From CAZAMI01 sp964627805 (GTDB taxonomy: Archaea > Thermoproteota > Thermoprotei_A > Sulfolobales > NBVN01): a stretch of 64,000 nt of DNA. A program made the translations under genes and the position numbers. The stretch covers positions 4,244-68,243 of the forward strand of contig CAZVLA010000047.1 in the NCBI GenBank assembly GCA_964627805.1, in the 5' to 3' direction. The notes below the pieces were generated by a model, which did no database searches, was not told the DNA's origin, and worked only from the letters and a program-made list of their open reading frames with translations. Positions 43,604-52,672 of the stretch are shown in pieces (within the stretch, counting starts at the first letter, position 1; every line of letters starts with the position of its first letter).

Positions 43604-44743
43604 ATGGGGTACTACCGAACACGTAGAGGCTTATCCCAAGCTGCTTGGGCCGGCATAGCCATCATACTACTAATTATAGGCGTAGTTGCTGGGTACTTCG
43701 CAGGCGTTAGTACCGCTAAACCTAAAGTAACTACCACTACCGTAACTAGTACCGTAACAAAGACCGTTAGTGGCGGAGCTACTACAGTAACCGTAACAGC
43801 CACTAAGACCGTAACAGCTGCTGGAGCACCCTCAAAGCCTGAGTACACCTTCTACTTCATCTCGCACGGAGGCCCAGCAGATCCTTGGTGGGCACCCGTA
43901 ATTAAGGGTGCTAAGTTAGCTGGTAAGTTACTAGGTGTGAAGGTAATTTATGAAGGACCTACTAAGTACTCAGTTAAGTGGTTAGTAGATACCTTAGAAA
44001 GTGCCGCTGCAGCCCATCCTGACGGAATAATAATCACAATAACTAACTATAAGGCATTAGATCAACCTTTAAGAAAGGTAATAGCTTCAGGGATACCCGT
44101 AATCGCTGTTAACGTTTATGACCCAAGACCGCCGGATCAAAGGATACCCTACATGGCTTACGTAGGTCAGGATGAGTATCAGGCCGGTTATAAGTTAGCT
44201 GAGTACACGCTGAAGTGGTTTAAGAAGCACTTCGGTAGGTACCCGAAGGGTGCTGTGATAGGTATTCATGAGGTAGGTCATATAGGTCTAGAGCTTAGGG
44301 CTAAGGGTATTCAAGACGCGTTTAAGAAGGCCGGACTCACACCACCGCCTAAGCTAGACATAACGACTGACATCACTAAGGCTTACAACATACTTAAGTC
44401 ATACCTACAGGCACACCCAGATACTGAGGTAATATTCACTCTAGGACCTCTAGGCGCTCACCCAGCTATGAAGTTAATTAAGGACCTTAAGCTACAGGGT
44501 AAGGTATGGGTATCTACTGTAGACTTAGACGACCAGATACTGAAGGGTATTCAGGATGGTATAGTGATAGCTGCTGTTAGTCAGCAGCCCTTCGCTCAGG
44601 GCTTCCTACCCGTGGTCTTCATGTATCTCTACGTAAAGTACGGTATTAAGCCTCCAGAGCACGTACCAACAGGACCTACAATCATCGATAAGAGTATGTT
44701 AAGCCTAGTTAAGAAGCAGATCGAGACAACAGGTGGTGCCTAA
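43604..44743 (+). CDS. Inositol/sugar-binding protein of the RbsB/InoE type
   Basis: A 379-residue periplasmic-binding-type-1 protein. An N-terminal membrane anchor (residues about 14-34) is followed by a Thr/Val-rich stalk to about residue 75, then the ligand-binding domain: FYFISHGGPADPWWAPVIKGAKLAG, DGIIITITNYKALDQPL, AVNVYDPRPPDQRIPYMAYVGQDEYQAG. The layout suits TM0418 (InoE), a myo-inositol-binding protein. It opens an operon with the permease (107 bases on) and the ATPase. Binding of inositol is inferred from cluster context. Confidence 0.82.
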   Translation: MGYYRTRRGLSQAAWAGIAIILLIIGVVAGYFAGVSTAKPKVTTTTVTSTVTKTVSGGATTVTVTATKTVTAAGAPSKPEYTFYFISHGGPADPWWAPVIKGAKLAGKLLGVKVIYEGPTKYSVKWLVDTLESAAAAHPDGIIITITNYKALDQPLRKVIASGIPVIAVNVYDPRPPDQRIPYMAYVGQDEYQAGYKLAEYTLKWFKKHFGRYPKGAVIGIHEVGHIGLELRAKGIQDAFKKAGLTPPPKLDITTDITKAYNILKSYLQAHPDTEVIFTLGPLGAHPAMKLIKDLKLQGKVWVSTVDLDDQILKGIQDGIVIAAVSQQPFAQGFLPVVFMYLYVKYGIKPPEHVPTGPTIIDKSMLSLVKKQIETTGGA

Positions 44744-44850
44744 GGTACTCACGCCATTACTCAAAAACCACATTCTTTTTACCTTCAGTACCCTCTCCCT
44801 AACGTAATACATACTTAGCTATACGTCAATTTAAGTAAAGGTGATGCGTA

Positions 44851-45825
44851 GTGGGTAGTAGCGGTGAGGAGGAGTATAGGCGGGGGATTTCCAGGATCTT
44901 AAGGTATAGGGAGATAGGTGTTATCATATCAATCATAGGTATGGGTGTAGTCTTTAGTGTACTAAACCCTAAGTTCCTAACGCCTTCGGCATTCGCTAGT
45001 ATGGTTTCATTAGCTGCTGAGTTAGGTGTTGTTACTATAGGTGTTGCCTTCCTAATGATTGCTGGTGAGTTCGACTTATCAGTAGGTTCAGTCTACGCAG
45101 TTACTTCAATGCTTGCTGCTTGGTTAGTTAATGACGGTGTCCCATTCCCAATAGCTTTCATAGCAGCCTTAGGATTAGCTGCACTTATTGGCTACGCTAA
45201 CGCTATGATAACTATAAAGGGTAGGATACCCTCCTTCATAACTACATTAGGTATGATGTGGTTCCTAAGAGGTGTACTACTAGCTATTACTAAGGGGTTC
45301 CCAGTGTCACTGACTCATGTACCTCCATCACTAGCCGCTATAGCTGCCCCTATAGTAGGTGATTTCAGAATTTCTGGTTTGTGGTTCCTAATACTCATAG
45401 CTGTGTTCCAGTACCTACTCATGTGGACAGCATACGGTAACTGGGTTCAGGCTGTTGGTGGTGCACCAGCTACTGCTAGGGCATTAGGTATTGACGTAGC
45501 TAGGGTTAAGACCATAAACTTCATGCTTAGCTCAGTACTAGCTGCTTTCTCAGGTATGATAGCGCTCTCTAGATTCAATATAGTTGAGCCCGTAGCTGGT
45601 CAAGGACTTGAGTTAGAGGCTATAGCCTCTGCAGTAATAGGTGGTTGTGCGTTAACTGGTGGCTTAGGTACGATAATAGGTGCTGCTCTAGGTGCTTTCT
45701 TAGTTGGTGAGATTAGGGTTGGGTTGATACTTGCTGGAGCACCTGCTTACTGGTACATAGGCTTCATAGGTATACTGTTAATAGTTGCTGGAGTAATTAA
45801 TTTACGGCTAGCTAGGAGGGAGTAA
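44851..45825 (+). CDS. ABC importer permease, RbsC type
   Basis: A 324-residue permease with about nine hydrophobic helices. Landmarks are LMIAGEFDLSVGSVYAVTSM, the cytoplasmic loop AVGGAPATARALGIDVARVK, and AIASAVIGGCALTGGLGTIIGA, all standard for ribose/inositol-class permeases. The GTG start has AGGTGATG five bases upstream. It lies four bases from the ATPase gene, so the two are coupled. It probably forms a homodimer in the membrane. Confidence 0.92.
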   Translation: MGSSGEEEYRRGISRILRYREIGVIISIIGMGVVFSVLNPKFLTPSAFASMVSLAAELGVVTIGVAFLMIAGEFDLSVGSVYAVTSMLAAWLVNDGVPFPIAFIAALGLAALIGYANAMITIKGRIPSFITTLGMMWFLRGVLLAITKGFPVSLTHVPPSLAAIAAPIVGDFRISGLWFLILIAVFQYLLMWTAYGNWVQAVGGAPATARALGIDVARVKTINFMLSSVLAAFSGMIALSRFNIVEPVAGQGLELEAIASAVIGGCALTGGLGTIIGAALGAFLVGEIRVGLILAGAPAYWYIGFIGILLIVAGVINLRLARRE

Positions 45826-45828
45826 TTA

Positions 45829-46608
45829 ATGGGTAGGGGGGAGCCCCTGTTAAAGCTTGTCGGTATTGTTAAGAGATTCGGAGCCATAGTTGCCCTCAAT
45901 CACGTCGACTTCCACGTAGATTACAACGAAGTGGTCGGGTTAGTGGGTGATAACGGCGCTGGTAAGTCGACCTTAGCTAAGATAATAGTAGGTTATCACC
46001 AACCTGATGAGGGTAAGATATACTTTGAAGGTAGGGAGGTTAGGTTTAAGTCACCAGCTGATGCTAGGAGGGCAGGTATTGAGATTGTGTATCAGGATAT
46101 GGCTTTAGTTCCTTACATGAGTATATATAGGAACTTATTTCTAAATAGAGAGATAGTTAAGAAGATAGGTCCCTTCAGAATACTGGATAAGAAGAAGATG
46201 AAGGAATTATCACTTAAGTTACTCACTGAGATAGGTATTAAGAAGCATGACCCGGATAAGACCATAGGTAAGTTATCAGGTGGTGAGAGGCAATCAATAG
46301 CTATTGCTAGGGCAGTTCACTTCGGAGCTAAGTTAGTAATTCTTGATGAGCCTACATCAGCACTATCCATTAGGGAGAGTGAGAAGGTTCTTGAGTACGT
46401 ACTTGAACTTAAGAGAAAAGGCGTTAGCTCAGTAATAATATCGCATAACATATATCACGTATACTCAGTATCGGATAGGATCGTAGTACTTGATAGGGGG
46501 CATAAGGTACTTGACATACCTAAGGAGCTAGCTACGCCAGAGGAGATAATCGACGTTATCGCACATAGGAAATCACCTGAGGAGATTCAAAGAAGAGTTT
46601 CTAAGTAA
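45829..46608 (+). CDS. ABC importer ATPase, single-domain RbsA/FrcA type
   Basis: A 259-residue ATPase with Walker A GDNGAGKST, signature LSGGERQS, Walker B LVILDEPTSAL and switch His in IISHNIYHV. Most RbsA-class ATPases are double; this single-domain form resembles FrcA. The homodimer would power the permease at 44851. GGAGGGA precedes the ATG. A T5 tract (46621-46625) follows the stop, closing the importer operon. Confidence 0.92.
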   Translation: MGRGEPLLKLVGIVKRFGAIVALNHVDFHVDYNEVVGLVGDNGAGKSTLAKIIVGYHQPDEGKIYFEGREVRFKSPADARRAGIEIVYQDMALVPYMSIYRNLFLNREIVKKIGPFRILDKKKMKELSLKLLTEIGIKKHDPDKTIGKLSGGERQSIAIARAVHFGAKLVILDEPTSALSIRESEKVLEYVLELKRKGVSSVIISHNIYHVYSVSDRIVVLDRGHKVLDIPKELATPEEIIDVIAHRKSPEEIQRRVSK

Positions 46609-46618
46609 TTTGTATTAA

Positions 46619-46626
46619 AATTTTTG
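46619..46626 (+). terminator. T-rich terminator after the importer operon
   Basis: A run AAAATTTTTG follows the ATPase stop by about ten bases. The next gene, 46786, has its own AT-rich promoter region (around 46746-46755), which supports an end of transcription here. Confidence 0.4.
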
Positions 46627-46785
46627 ATTTAAAGTAAAATCACTTAAAGAATTCCTTAAACACAAATTATTAGTATAACGGAATACTTTGGTAATAAAAA
46701 TTGTAGAAATCTTAATGATTAAGCCTAGTTAGTTAAGGGGAAAGGAATAAAAATACTTGCATCGAGGGTATATCGGGTAGTAAAA

Positions 46786-47994
46786 TTGCCTGAAAAGATG
46801 TTAGCTGTAGTACTAAGGGCTGAGTTCTCACCTAAGCCTGGCTATGAACCCACTGAGGATGAGAAGAGGACGCATAAGGTACGTGAGGGTAATAAGATAT
46901 GGAAGAACCCAAGAATATCACTTGAGGAGGTACCCGTACCTAAGCCTAAGGGTAAGCAAGTACTCATTCAGGTTAAGGCATGCGGCATCTGTGGTAGTGA
47001 CTTACACTTCGTCGAGACTGACGAGGATGGATACATGATCTACCCCGGACTTACCAAGTTACCAGTAATTATCGGTCATGAATTTAGCGGTGTAGTTGCT
47101 GAGGTAGGTCCTGAAGCTAAGATGGTTAAGCCTGGAGACATGGTCACTTCTGAGGAGATGCTCTGGTGTGGAGAATGTACTGCCTGTAGGTTAAGCTACG
47201 TAAACCACTGCACGAGACTTAATGACCCTGCGGATCTTGAGTTTGGTGAGTTAGGATTCACTCATGATGGTGCAATGGCTGAGTACGTACTAATACCTCA
47301 CGAGAAGTACCTATGGAAGATAGACGCTATTGCTGAGAGGTACGGTAGTGAGGAGAAGGCCTTTGAGGCTGGGAGCTTAGTTGAGCCTACGTCAGTAGCT
47401 TACCACGCAATGTTCAATAGAGCTGGAGGCTTCAAGCCAGGTGGTTACGTAGTTGTGTGGGGTGCCGGACCCATAGGACTCGCTGCTATATCATTAGCAA
47501 AGGCAGCAGGTGCTGGTAAGATCATAGCGTTTGAGATAAGCCCTGTTAGGAAGGAGCTAGCTAATAGGGTAGGTGCTGACTACGTCTTTGATCCTGTAGA
47601 ACTTAAGAAGAAGGGTATTGAGCCTTGGGAGAAGATCATGGATGTAACTGGTGGTGAGGGTGCTGACCTACACGTAGAAGCCGCTGGCGCACCACAGCAC
47701 ACATTACCTCAGATGCAGAGAAGCTTAGCTATTGGTGGTAAGATAGCTTGGATTGGTAGGGCACCTAAGGAGGTACCTATATACTTAGAGATATTCCAGG
47801 TTAGGAGAGCTCAGATATTCGGTAGTCAAGGACATTCAGGGTGGGGTACGTTCAGGAACGTAATAAGGTTAATGGCTGCTGGTAAGATAGACATGACCCA
47901 AATAATAACTAGTAGGTTCAAGTTGAGTGAGGCATTGAAAGCCTTTGAGAGAGGGCATAAGCGTATAGATGGTAAGATAACGATTAAGCCCTAA
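46786..47994 (+). CDS. iolM: Zinc-dependent dehydrogenase, scyllo-inosose dehydrogenase-like (IolM)
   Basis: A 402-residue medium-chain alcohol dehydrogenase. The catalytic-zinc residues are C66 (KACGICGSDLH) and H98-E99 (GHEFSG). The four structural-zinc Cys are C128, C131, C134 and C142. The NAD fold has VVVWGAGPIGLAA. It follows T. maritima TM0412 (IolM) closely as I recall that sequence, including DEDGYMIYPGLT, EEMLWCG, and FQVRRAQIFGSQGHSGWGTF. IolM oxidises 2-keto-myo-inositol to a diketo form. The start is TTG 46786 or ATG 46798. Confidence 0.85.
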   Translation: MPEKMLAVVLRAEFSPKPGYEPTEDEKRTHKVREGNKIWKNPRISLEEVPVPKPKGKQVLIQVKACGICGSDLHFVETDEDGYMIYPGLTKLPVIIGHEFSGVVAEVGPEAKMVKPGDMVTSEEMLWCGECTACRLSYVNHCTRLNDPADLEFGELGFTHDGAMAEYVLIPHEKYLWKIDAIAERYGSEEKAFEAGSLVEPTSVAYHAMFNRAGGFKPGGYVVVWGAGPIGLAAISLAKAAGAGKIIAFEISPVRKELANRVGADYVFDPVELKKKGIEPWEKIMDVTGGEGADLHVEAAGAPQHTLPQMQRSLAIGGKIAWIGRAPKEVPIYLEIFQVRRAQIFGSQGHSGWGTFRNVIRLMAAGKIDMTQIITSRFKLSEALKAFERGHKRIDGKITIKP

Positions 47995-48131
47995 TAAATT
48001 CGTGAATTACTTTTTACTAAGTAACTTTAATGATTAATTTTTATCCAGTCAGTAGAAAACGATTCCACACTAAATCAGTAAATTAAGGAAAGTTTTTATT
48101 CCTAAGGGGAAAAAGCAGTAATGGTGAAAAA

Positions 48132-49142
48132 TTGAAACCTAAGCTCTTCATAACCCGAGAACTCTTCCCTGATGTTATAGAGAAGTTAAAGCAGTATTAT
48201 GAGGTTGAGGTCTGGGATAGGTATCAACCACCACCCTATGAAGTACTTCTTGAGAAAGCTAAGGAGGTTGACGCCTTAGCTACATTATTAACTGACAAGA
48301 TCGACTGTAACCTACTTCAGCAGGCTAAGAACTTAAGGATCGTAGCTCAGTACGCAGTAGGTTATGACAACATAGATGTTGAGTGCGCTACTAAGTTAGG
48401 TATATACGTAACAAACACACCCGGAGTACTTACGGAAGCTACTGCTGAGTTGACTTGGGCACTACTAATGGCTGTCGCTAGGAGGATCGTGGAGGCTGAT
48501 CACTTCGTTAGATGGGGTGAGTGGTGGAGGTTAAGGACTGGTTGGCATCCTAAGATGATGTTAGGTGTTGAGCTTAAGGGTAAGACCTTAGGTATTATAG
48601 GGTTAGGTAGGATAGGGTCACGTGTTGCTGAGTTCGGTAAGGCATTCGGTATGAGGGTAATATACTACGACGTGTTTAGGAAGGAGGAGCTTGAGAAGAA
48701 GTTAGGTATCGAGTATAAGGAGCTAGACGAGCTACTGCAGGAGGCTGATATAGTATCGATTCACGTACCACTAACTAAGCAGACCTACCACCTAATCAAT
48801 GAGGAGAGGCTTAAGAAGATGAAGCGTACAGCAATCCTAATTAACACAGCTAGGGGTGCTGTAATAGATACTAATGCGTTAGTTAAGGCTTTAAGGGAGG
48901 GATGGATAGCTGGTGCTGGTCTAGATGTACACGAGAGCGAACCTATGGATCCAAACCACCCGATAATGGCCTTCAAGAACGTAATAGTACTACCACACAT
49001 AGGTAGTGCCACCTACGAGACTAGGCATAGAATGGCTGAGTTAGTAGCTGAGAACTTGATAGCGTTCTATGAGGGTAGGGAACCACCGACATTAGTTAAT
49101 AAGGAGGTACTAAAGGTAAGACCTCCAGGATTTAAGAAGTGA
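48132..49142 (+). CDS. D-isomer-specific 2-hydroxyacid dehydrogenase (glyoxylate/hydroxypyruvate reductase-like)
   Basis: A 336-residue NAD(P)-dependent dehydrogenase. The catalytic set is R in INTARGAVID, E in GAGLDVHESEP and H in LPHIGSAT; the nucleotide loop is GIIGLGRIGSRVAEFG. It is near archaeal GyaR-type glyoxylate/hydroxypyruvate reductases. The TTG start gives MKPKLFITRE, the usual family start. A TATA-like GTTTTTATT lies at 48092-48100. As last gene of the block it may reduce a pathway product (glycerate/hydroxypyruvate or another keto acid), which is inference. Confidence 0.88.
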   Translation: MKPKLFITRELFPDVIEKLKQYYEVEVWDRYQPPPYEVLLEKAKEVDALATLLTDKIDCNLLQQAKNLRIVAQYAVGYDNIDVECATKLGIYVTNTPGVLTEATAELTWALLMAVARRIVEADHFVRWGEWWRLRTGWHPKMMLGVELKGKTLGIIGLGRIGSRVAEFGKAFGMRVIYYDVFRKEELEKKLGIEYKELDELLQEADIVSIHVPLTKQTYHLINEERLKKMKRTAILINTARGAVIDTNALVKALREGWIAGAGLDVHESEPMDPNHPIMAFKNVIVLPHIGSATYETRHRMAELVAENLIAFYEGREPPTLVNKEVLKVRPPGFKK

Positions 49143-49187
49143 CGATCCCATTAGCTTTAGTTTAAAATACATTTTACAACCTTATCA

Positions 49188-49529
49188 TTAAAGACTAAAC
49201 TCAATAACTTTTCTCTTTCTATTAACTTCAGTAACTGCCTCAACTACTTCCTTAACCTTCGTATTAGATAAGGCATCAAGTAGGTCTCTGAATTCCTCAG
49301 CATCAGTTATGAAAAGCCCCTTAAATGAGTCCTCAAACCTAACATGTATTGATAGCCTCTCAGGCTCTACTTTCTTTGTTGTCTCCCTCTTAGGTAGCTT
49401 AACTAACTCAACAATCACCCTACCTACCTGAATTAGTGGCTTCCTCTCCCAGTCCTTCATCTCATTCAACATCTTCTCAAGCTTATCCTTTAATTTAGGT
49501 GCTTCTGGTGCTTCTCCCACCTTAAACAC
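49188..49529 (-). CDS. Small hypothetical protein next to HTH regulator
   Basis: A 113-residue acidic/basic protein without a family I can name. An amphipathic helix KLKDKLEKMLNEMKDW comes first, then strands RPLIQVGRVIVELVKLP-like and SIHVRFEDSFKGLFI, then helices DAEEFRDLLDALSN and VVEAVTEV. It has no Cys and no membrane part. It lies 49 bases after the regulator gene on the same strand, so may be cotranscribed with it. Confidence 0.6.
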   Translation of the reverse strand: MFKVGEAPEAPKLKDKLEKMLNEMKDWERKPLIQVGRVIVELVKLPKRETTKKVEPERLSIHVRFEDSFKGLFITDAEEFRDLLDALSNTKVKEVVEAVTEVNRKRKVIEFSL

Positions 49530-49578
49530 CCACTAATACTAATACTTTAGGATAAATAAGCACGTCCTAAGTTACGCC

Positions 49579-50787
49579 TTACGCCTCAATTAAGTAACTA
49601 TCTAGGTCTATCATGAATTCTTCCTTAACCTCAGTAATTACGGGCTTCTCCTTACCTGCTTTAAACTCCTTAACCATATCTATGACTGATTTACTGAAGA
49701 TGTTGTAGGGTAACGTGAATTTCTTCATGAGTAGCTTATCTAATATGTAGACACTCCACTCCCTAATTATCTTCTCCCTTTCAAGGCTCCTAAGGAATAG
49801 GCTGTAATTAAATACCTCCCTAATGGGTAGGCAGACGCTAATTACGCCTATACCCATTTCTGGATTCATGTATGAGCTTGTGAAGTAAGGATGCGTTGTC
49901 AGTACCCTACACACCCTATGTACGTCAGCTGGGTTACCCTTAACCACCGTTATTAAGGGCATTGAGCAAGTACCTATGATTGGTGTTAACCTAAGCTTCA
50001 CACCCCTAACTATACCTCTCGCCTCGATATGGTTCTTGTAGTGCCTAAGTATCCTTATGTAGTTAATAGGTACTGAAGGCTTGAGTTCCCTATTTAACTT
50101 CTCCGTTATTTTCTTAAGGGACGTAAAGGGATCCAACTCTAGTTCCTTAAGTATGAACATATCTATCTCATCGAATTTACCCCTCCTAATAACCTCCCTA
50201 GGAACTACCTCCCTAGGCGTAGCTATTATAGTGTTAAATAACTCACTCCAAACAAGCTTCACCCTCCTCCTCCTTAAGTCGTAATACATACTTAAGCTAG
50301 GTTTCGAGGGTACTGCGTAAGTTAGCCTAAGTATCTTTACGGGCTCCTTAGGTATCGTAGGTGCTAATTCATTAATGAACGCCTCACTCATGTTACTGGG
50401 TACTAAGTAAGTTATTAGGGTACCCCAGGGAAGTAACGGTGAGTACTCCCTCAATGTAGACTTAAATACCTTATCATAAGGTAGGTAATCATCAAATATC
50501 ATTACTACATACTCAAGACCTAACCTCTGAATATCAATTATTATAGTGAATGCGAAACCCTTACTCCTTAAGAGATTCATGAACTTCCACACCGTTGATG
50601 CGTGAAGCCCCATATCATCAGCTACCCTAGTTATTTCAGGAATGAATTCGTAGCTCTGGATTTGCTCTATGAAGTCTATTAATGAAGGATTTAAGTACCT
50701 CCTAAGGTTAATTAAGGTCTTCACTCTTTCAATAATATCCTTCTCAGATAGAGCCTCACCACCTCCCTCAGTTCGGGTTTGCTCCAC
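49579..50787 (-). CDS. Duplicated helix-turn-helix, Lrp-like putative regulator
   Basis: A 402-residue protein with two similar halves. Each starts with a winged-helix-like region (EITRVADDMGLHASTVWKFMNLLRSKG and ELELDPFTSLKKITEKLN with RILRHYKNH), followed by a ferredoxin-like sensor part (FAFTIIIDIQRLGLEYVVMIF; RLTPIIGTCSMPLITVV). This is the pattern of archaeal double-Lrp regulators. Its position just past the inositol block, on the opposite strand, makes it a candidate regulator of that block; no direct evidence. Confidence 0.65.
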   Translation of the reverse strand: MEQTRTEGGGEALSEKDIIERVKTLINLRRYLNPSLIDFIEQIQSYEFIPEITRVADDMGLHASTVWKFMNLLRSKGFAFTIIIDIQRLGLEYVVMIFDDYLPYDKVFKSTLREYSPLLPWGTLITYLVPSNMSEAFINELAPTIPKEPVKILRLTYAVPSKPSLSMYYDLRRRRVKLVWSELFNTIIATPREVVPREVIRRGKFDEIDMFILKELELDPFTSLKKITEKLNRELKPSVPINYIRILRHYKNHIEARGIVRGVKLRLTPIIGTCSMPLITVVKGNPADVHRVCRVLTTHPYFTSSYMNPEMGIGVISVCLPIREVFNYSLFLRSLEREKIIREWSVYILDKLLMKKFTLPYNIFSKSVIDMVKEFKAGKEKPVITEVKEEFMIDLDSYLIEA

Positions 50788-50955
50788 TAGATAAACACCC
50801 CTAAGGCTTAGGTGCTACGATAGAATTACTACTTGGTTACTAATAAATATTTTTACGTAACTCCTTATACTTCTAAAGACACACACTATAAATATATTGA
50901 GAAAACAGAGTACTTAATAACTGAGTAATGCCTTAGGACTTTTTCCTATATTATA

Positions 50956-51660
50956 TCATCCACAACTAATTCCTTCAAAGCCACGTTTAATACCTATAAG
51001 TGATGTAGCTACCTCAACAGCTGATAGGGCATCCTTAACTACAGCATCAGGTTCCTCACTACACTTAATACTTGGATTCACAAGTACTACTTTTAAACCA
51101 GCTCTATGAGCACCCACTACGTCGTTACACGAATCACCCACAACTACAGCGTTAATTGGGTCCTCACCTAACTTCCTAAGCACTAATTTAAACGACTCAC
51201 CACTCACCTTACCTTCACTAACGTCGTCCTTAGTCACTACCGCATCGAACAAGTACTTAAGACCTACGGCATCAAGTACTGCTTCGGTAGTTTCCCTATC
51301 GGCATCGGTTACTAAGGCAACCTTACCGACCTCTATTTTAGCCCTAGAGACTGCCTCCCAAGCACAGTCAATTAACTCAGCGTACTTAGCATGTAGTTCA
51401 GCGTGCTTCTTAATTAATTCATCAAGACCTACCCTAGGTTCCTCACCTTTAAGCACATCCTTAAGAGCCTCCCAAACAGCATCGACGGACTTAATACCTT
51501 CATTGCTACTAACTACTTCCTCATACTTACGGAAATGCTCCTCCCAGCTAAATAACCCCTTATGTAGCTTGGATAACCACTTACTAAGCTCCTTATGCGC
51601 AATCACATCGGACTTTAGATCTATCAACGTACCGAAGAGGTCAAATACTATTACTGACAT
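50956..51660 (-). CDS. HAD-superfamily hydrolase (phosphatase-like)
   Basis: A 234-residue HAD protein. Motif I is VFDLFGTLIDLKS, motif II ALVTDADRETTE, the Lys sits near DVSEGKVSGESF, and motif IV is VVVGDSCNDVVGAHRAG. A helical cap lies between motifs I and II. Size and motifs suit phosphoglycolate phosphatase-like or dehalogenase-like enzymes. AAGGTGC lies before the ATG. The sequence runs about 22 residues past the fold. No substrate can be assigned. Confidence 0.82.
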   Translation of the reverse strand: MSVIVFDLFGTLIDLKSDVIAHKELSKWLSKLHKGLFSWEEHFRKYEEVVSSNEGIKSVDAVWEALKDVLKGEEPRVGLDELIKKHAELHAKYAELIDCAWEAVSRAKIEVGKVALVTDADRETTEAVLDAVGLKYLFDAVVTKDDVSEGKVSGESFKLVLRKLGEDPINAVVVGDSCNDVVGAHRAGLKVVLVNPSIKCSEEPDAVVKDALSAVEVATSLIGIKRGFEGISCG

Positions 51661-51717
51661 ACTAGCACCTTAAGTAGGTCATAGCTGAACTAAATAAGTA
51701 TAATCTACATTAACATA

Positions 51718-52611
51718 CTATTCCTTAATACCTAACTCCTTAATTAACTCCCTAAACTCATTGAAGACTTCAGGGAGATCTAGAGGCCCTGAGGCTAACC
51801 ACATACTTACTTCATAATCGATAGTGATTTCGCTACCTATTAAGGACAGTACTAACGTTCGTGGTTTCTTGCTTAGGAATCTTGTACGTCCCTTTACTGA
51901 CTTAAGTAGGTATATATTATCAGCTACCTTCCGCCATACCTTATACCCTAACTTATTGGTTAGTATCTCCAATACTTTACGGTAAGTTCTCTCCTCATCA
52001 TCCAGTGCGTATAACACGCATCTATGCCGGTTCATTGACCTCGTGAAGCACTTACCTACGTTACCGAGTACTAACTCACTTACTAGGCCCTCCCGTCCTC
52101 TCATTAATTCCCTAATAAGTGTAATTATACCCGCTAATATAGCGACTATGCCAGTTACTGAAGTTACTGAATTATACATCTCAGTAGTTCCTAGGGAGCA
52201 CGTGACTATTTTAGCTCCTAGTAAGTAAGTCTTACTTGTGTTTGATGAAGCTATTAACGTGTATGAACCCTTACTTAAGTTGGTTAGTCTTAAGTACGTA
52301 ACCGCCTTAGGTGTTAAGGTTAGACTACCTAATAACTTCCTAGTCATTAACTCCTTACCTAACTCACTACTGTTTACGTACCCCTTGACTACGTATACAT
52401 ATGCCTTACACGACGCTTCTAGGTAAATAGTGACGTTACTTACCCTACTTAACGTAATTACCTGAAATACCGAATTCCCTGGCTTAAGCTCCTTTATGTA
52501 CTTATTAGTAATGCATATACTGGATGTCTTAAGAAGGAAGAAGCCAGCAATAGCTAGTAGTGCTATACCAGTAGCTATTAACACTACACATACTAGGTAG
52601 CTCCTCTTCAT
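51718..52611 (-). CDS. Two-helix membrane protein, unknown function
   Basis: About 297 residues. A first membrane helix at residues about 5-27 is followed by an extracellular domain of about 130 residues rich in Ser/Thr and possible N-glycosylation sites. A second helix (SVTGIVAILAGIITLI) follows, and then a cytoplasmic part of about 120 residues (DDEERTYRKVLEILTNKLGYKVWRK begins a winged-helix-like stretch). It may be a surface sensor with a cytoplasmic output domain. I do not recognise the family. ATG 52611 is preferred over GTG 52620 because an AT-rich box lies about 26 bases before it. Confidence 0.6.
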   Translation of the reverse strand: MKRSYLVCVVLIATGIALLAIAGFFLLKTSSICITNKYIKELKPGNSVFQVITLSRVSNVTIYLEASCKAYVYVVKGYVNSSELGKELMTRKLLGSLTLTPKAVTYLRLTNLSKGSYTLIASSNTSKTYLLGAKIVTCSLGTTEMYNSVTSVTGIVAILAGIITLIRELMRGREGLVSELVLGNVGKCFTRSMNRHRCVLYALDDEERTYRKVLEILTNKLGYKVWRKVADNIYLLKSVKGRTRFLSKKPRTLVLSLIGSEITIDYEVSMWLASGPLDLPEVFNEFRELIKELGIKE

Positions 52612-52672
52612 GCTGCACACTAATTAATTACTTAATTTAGGAAGTATTTAATGTAGATTAAAATACTTAGGT

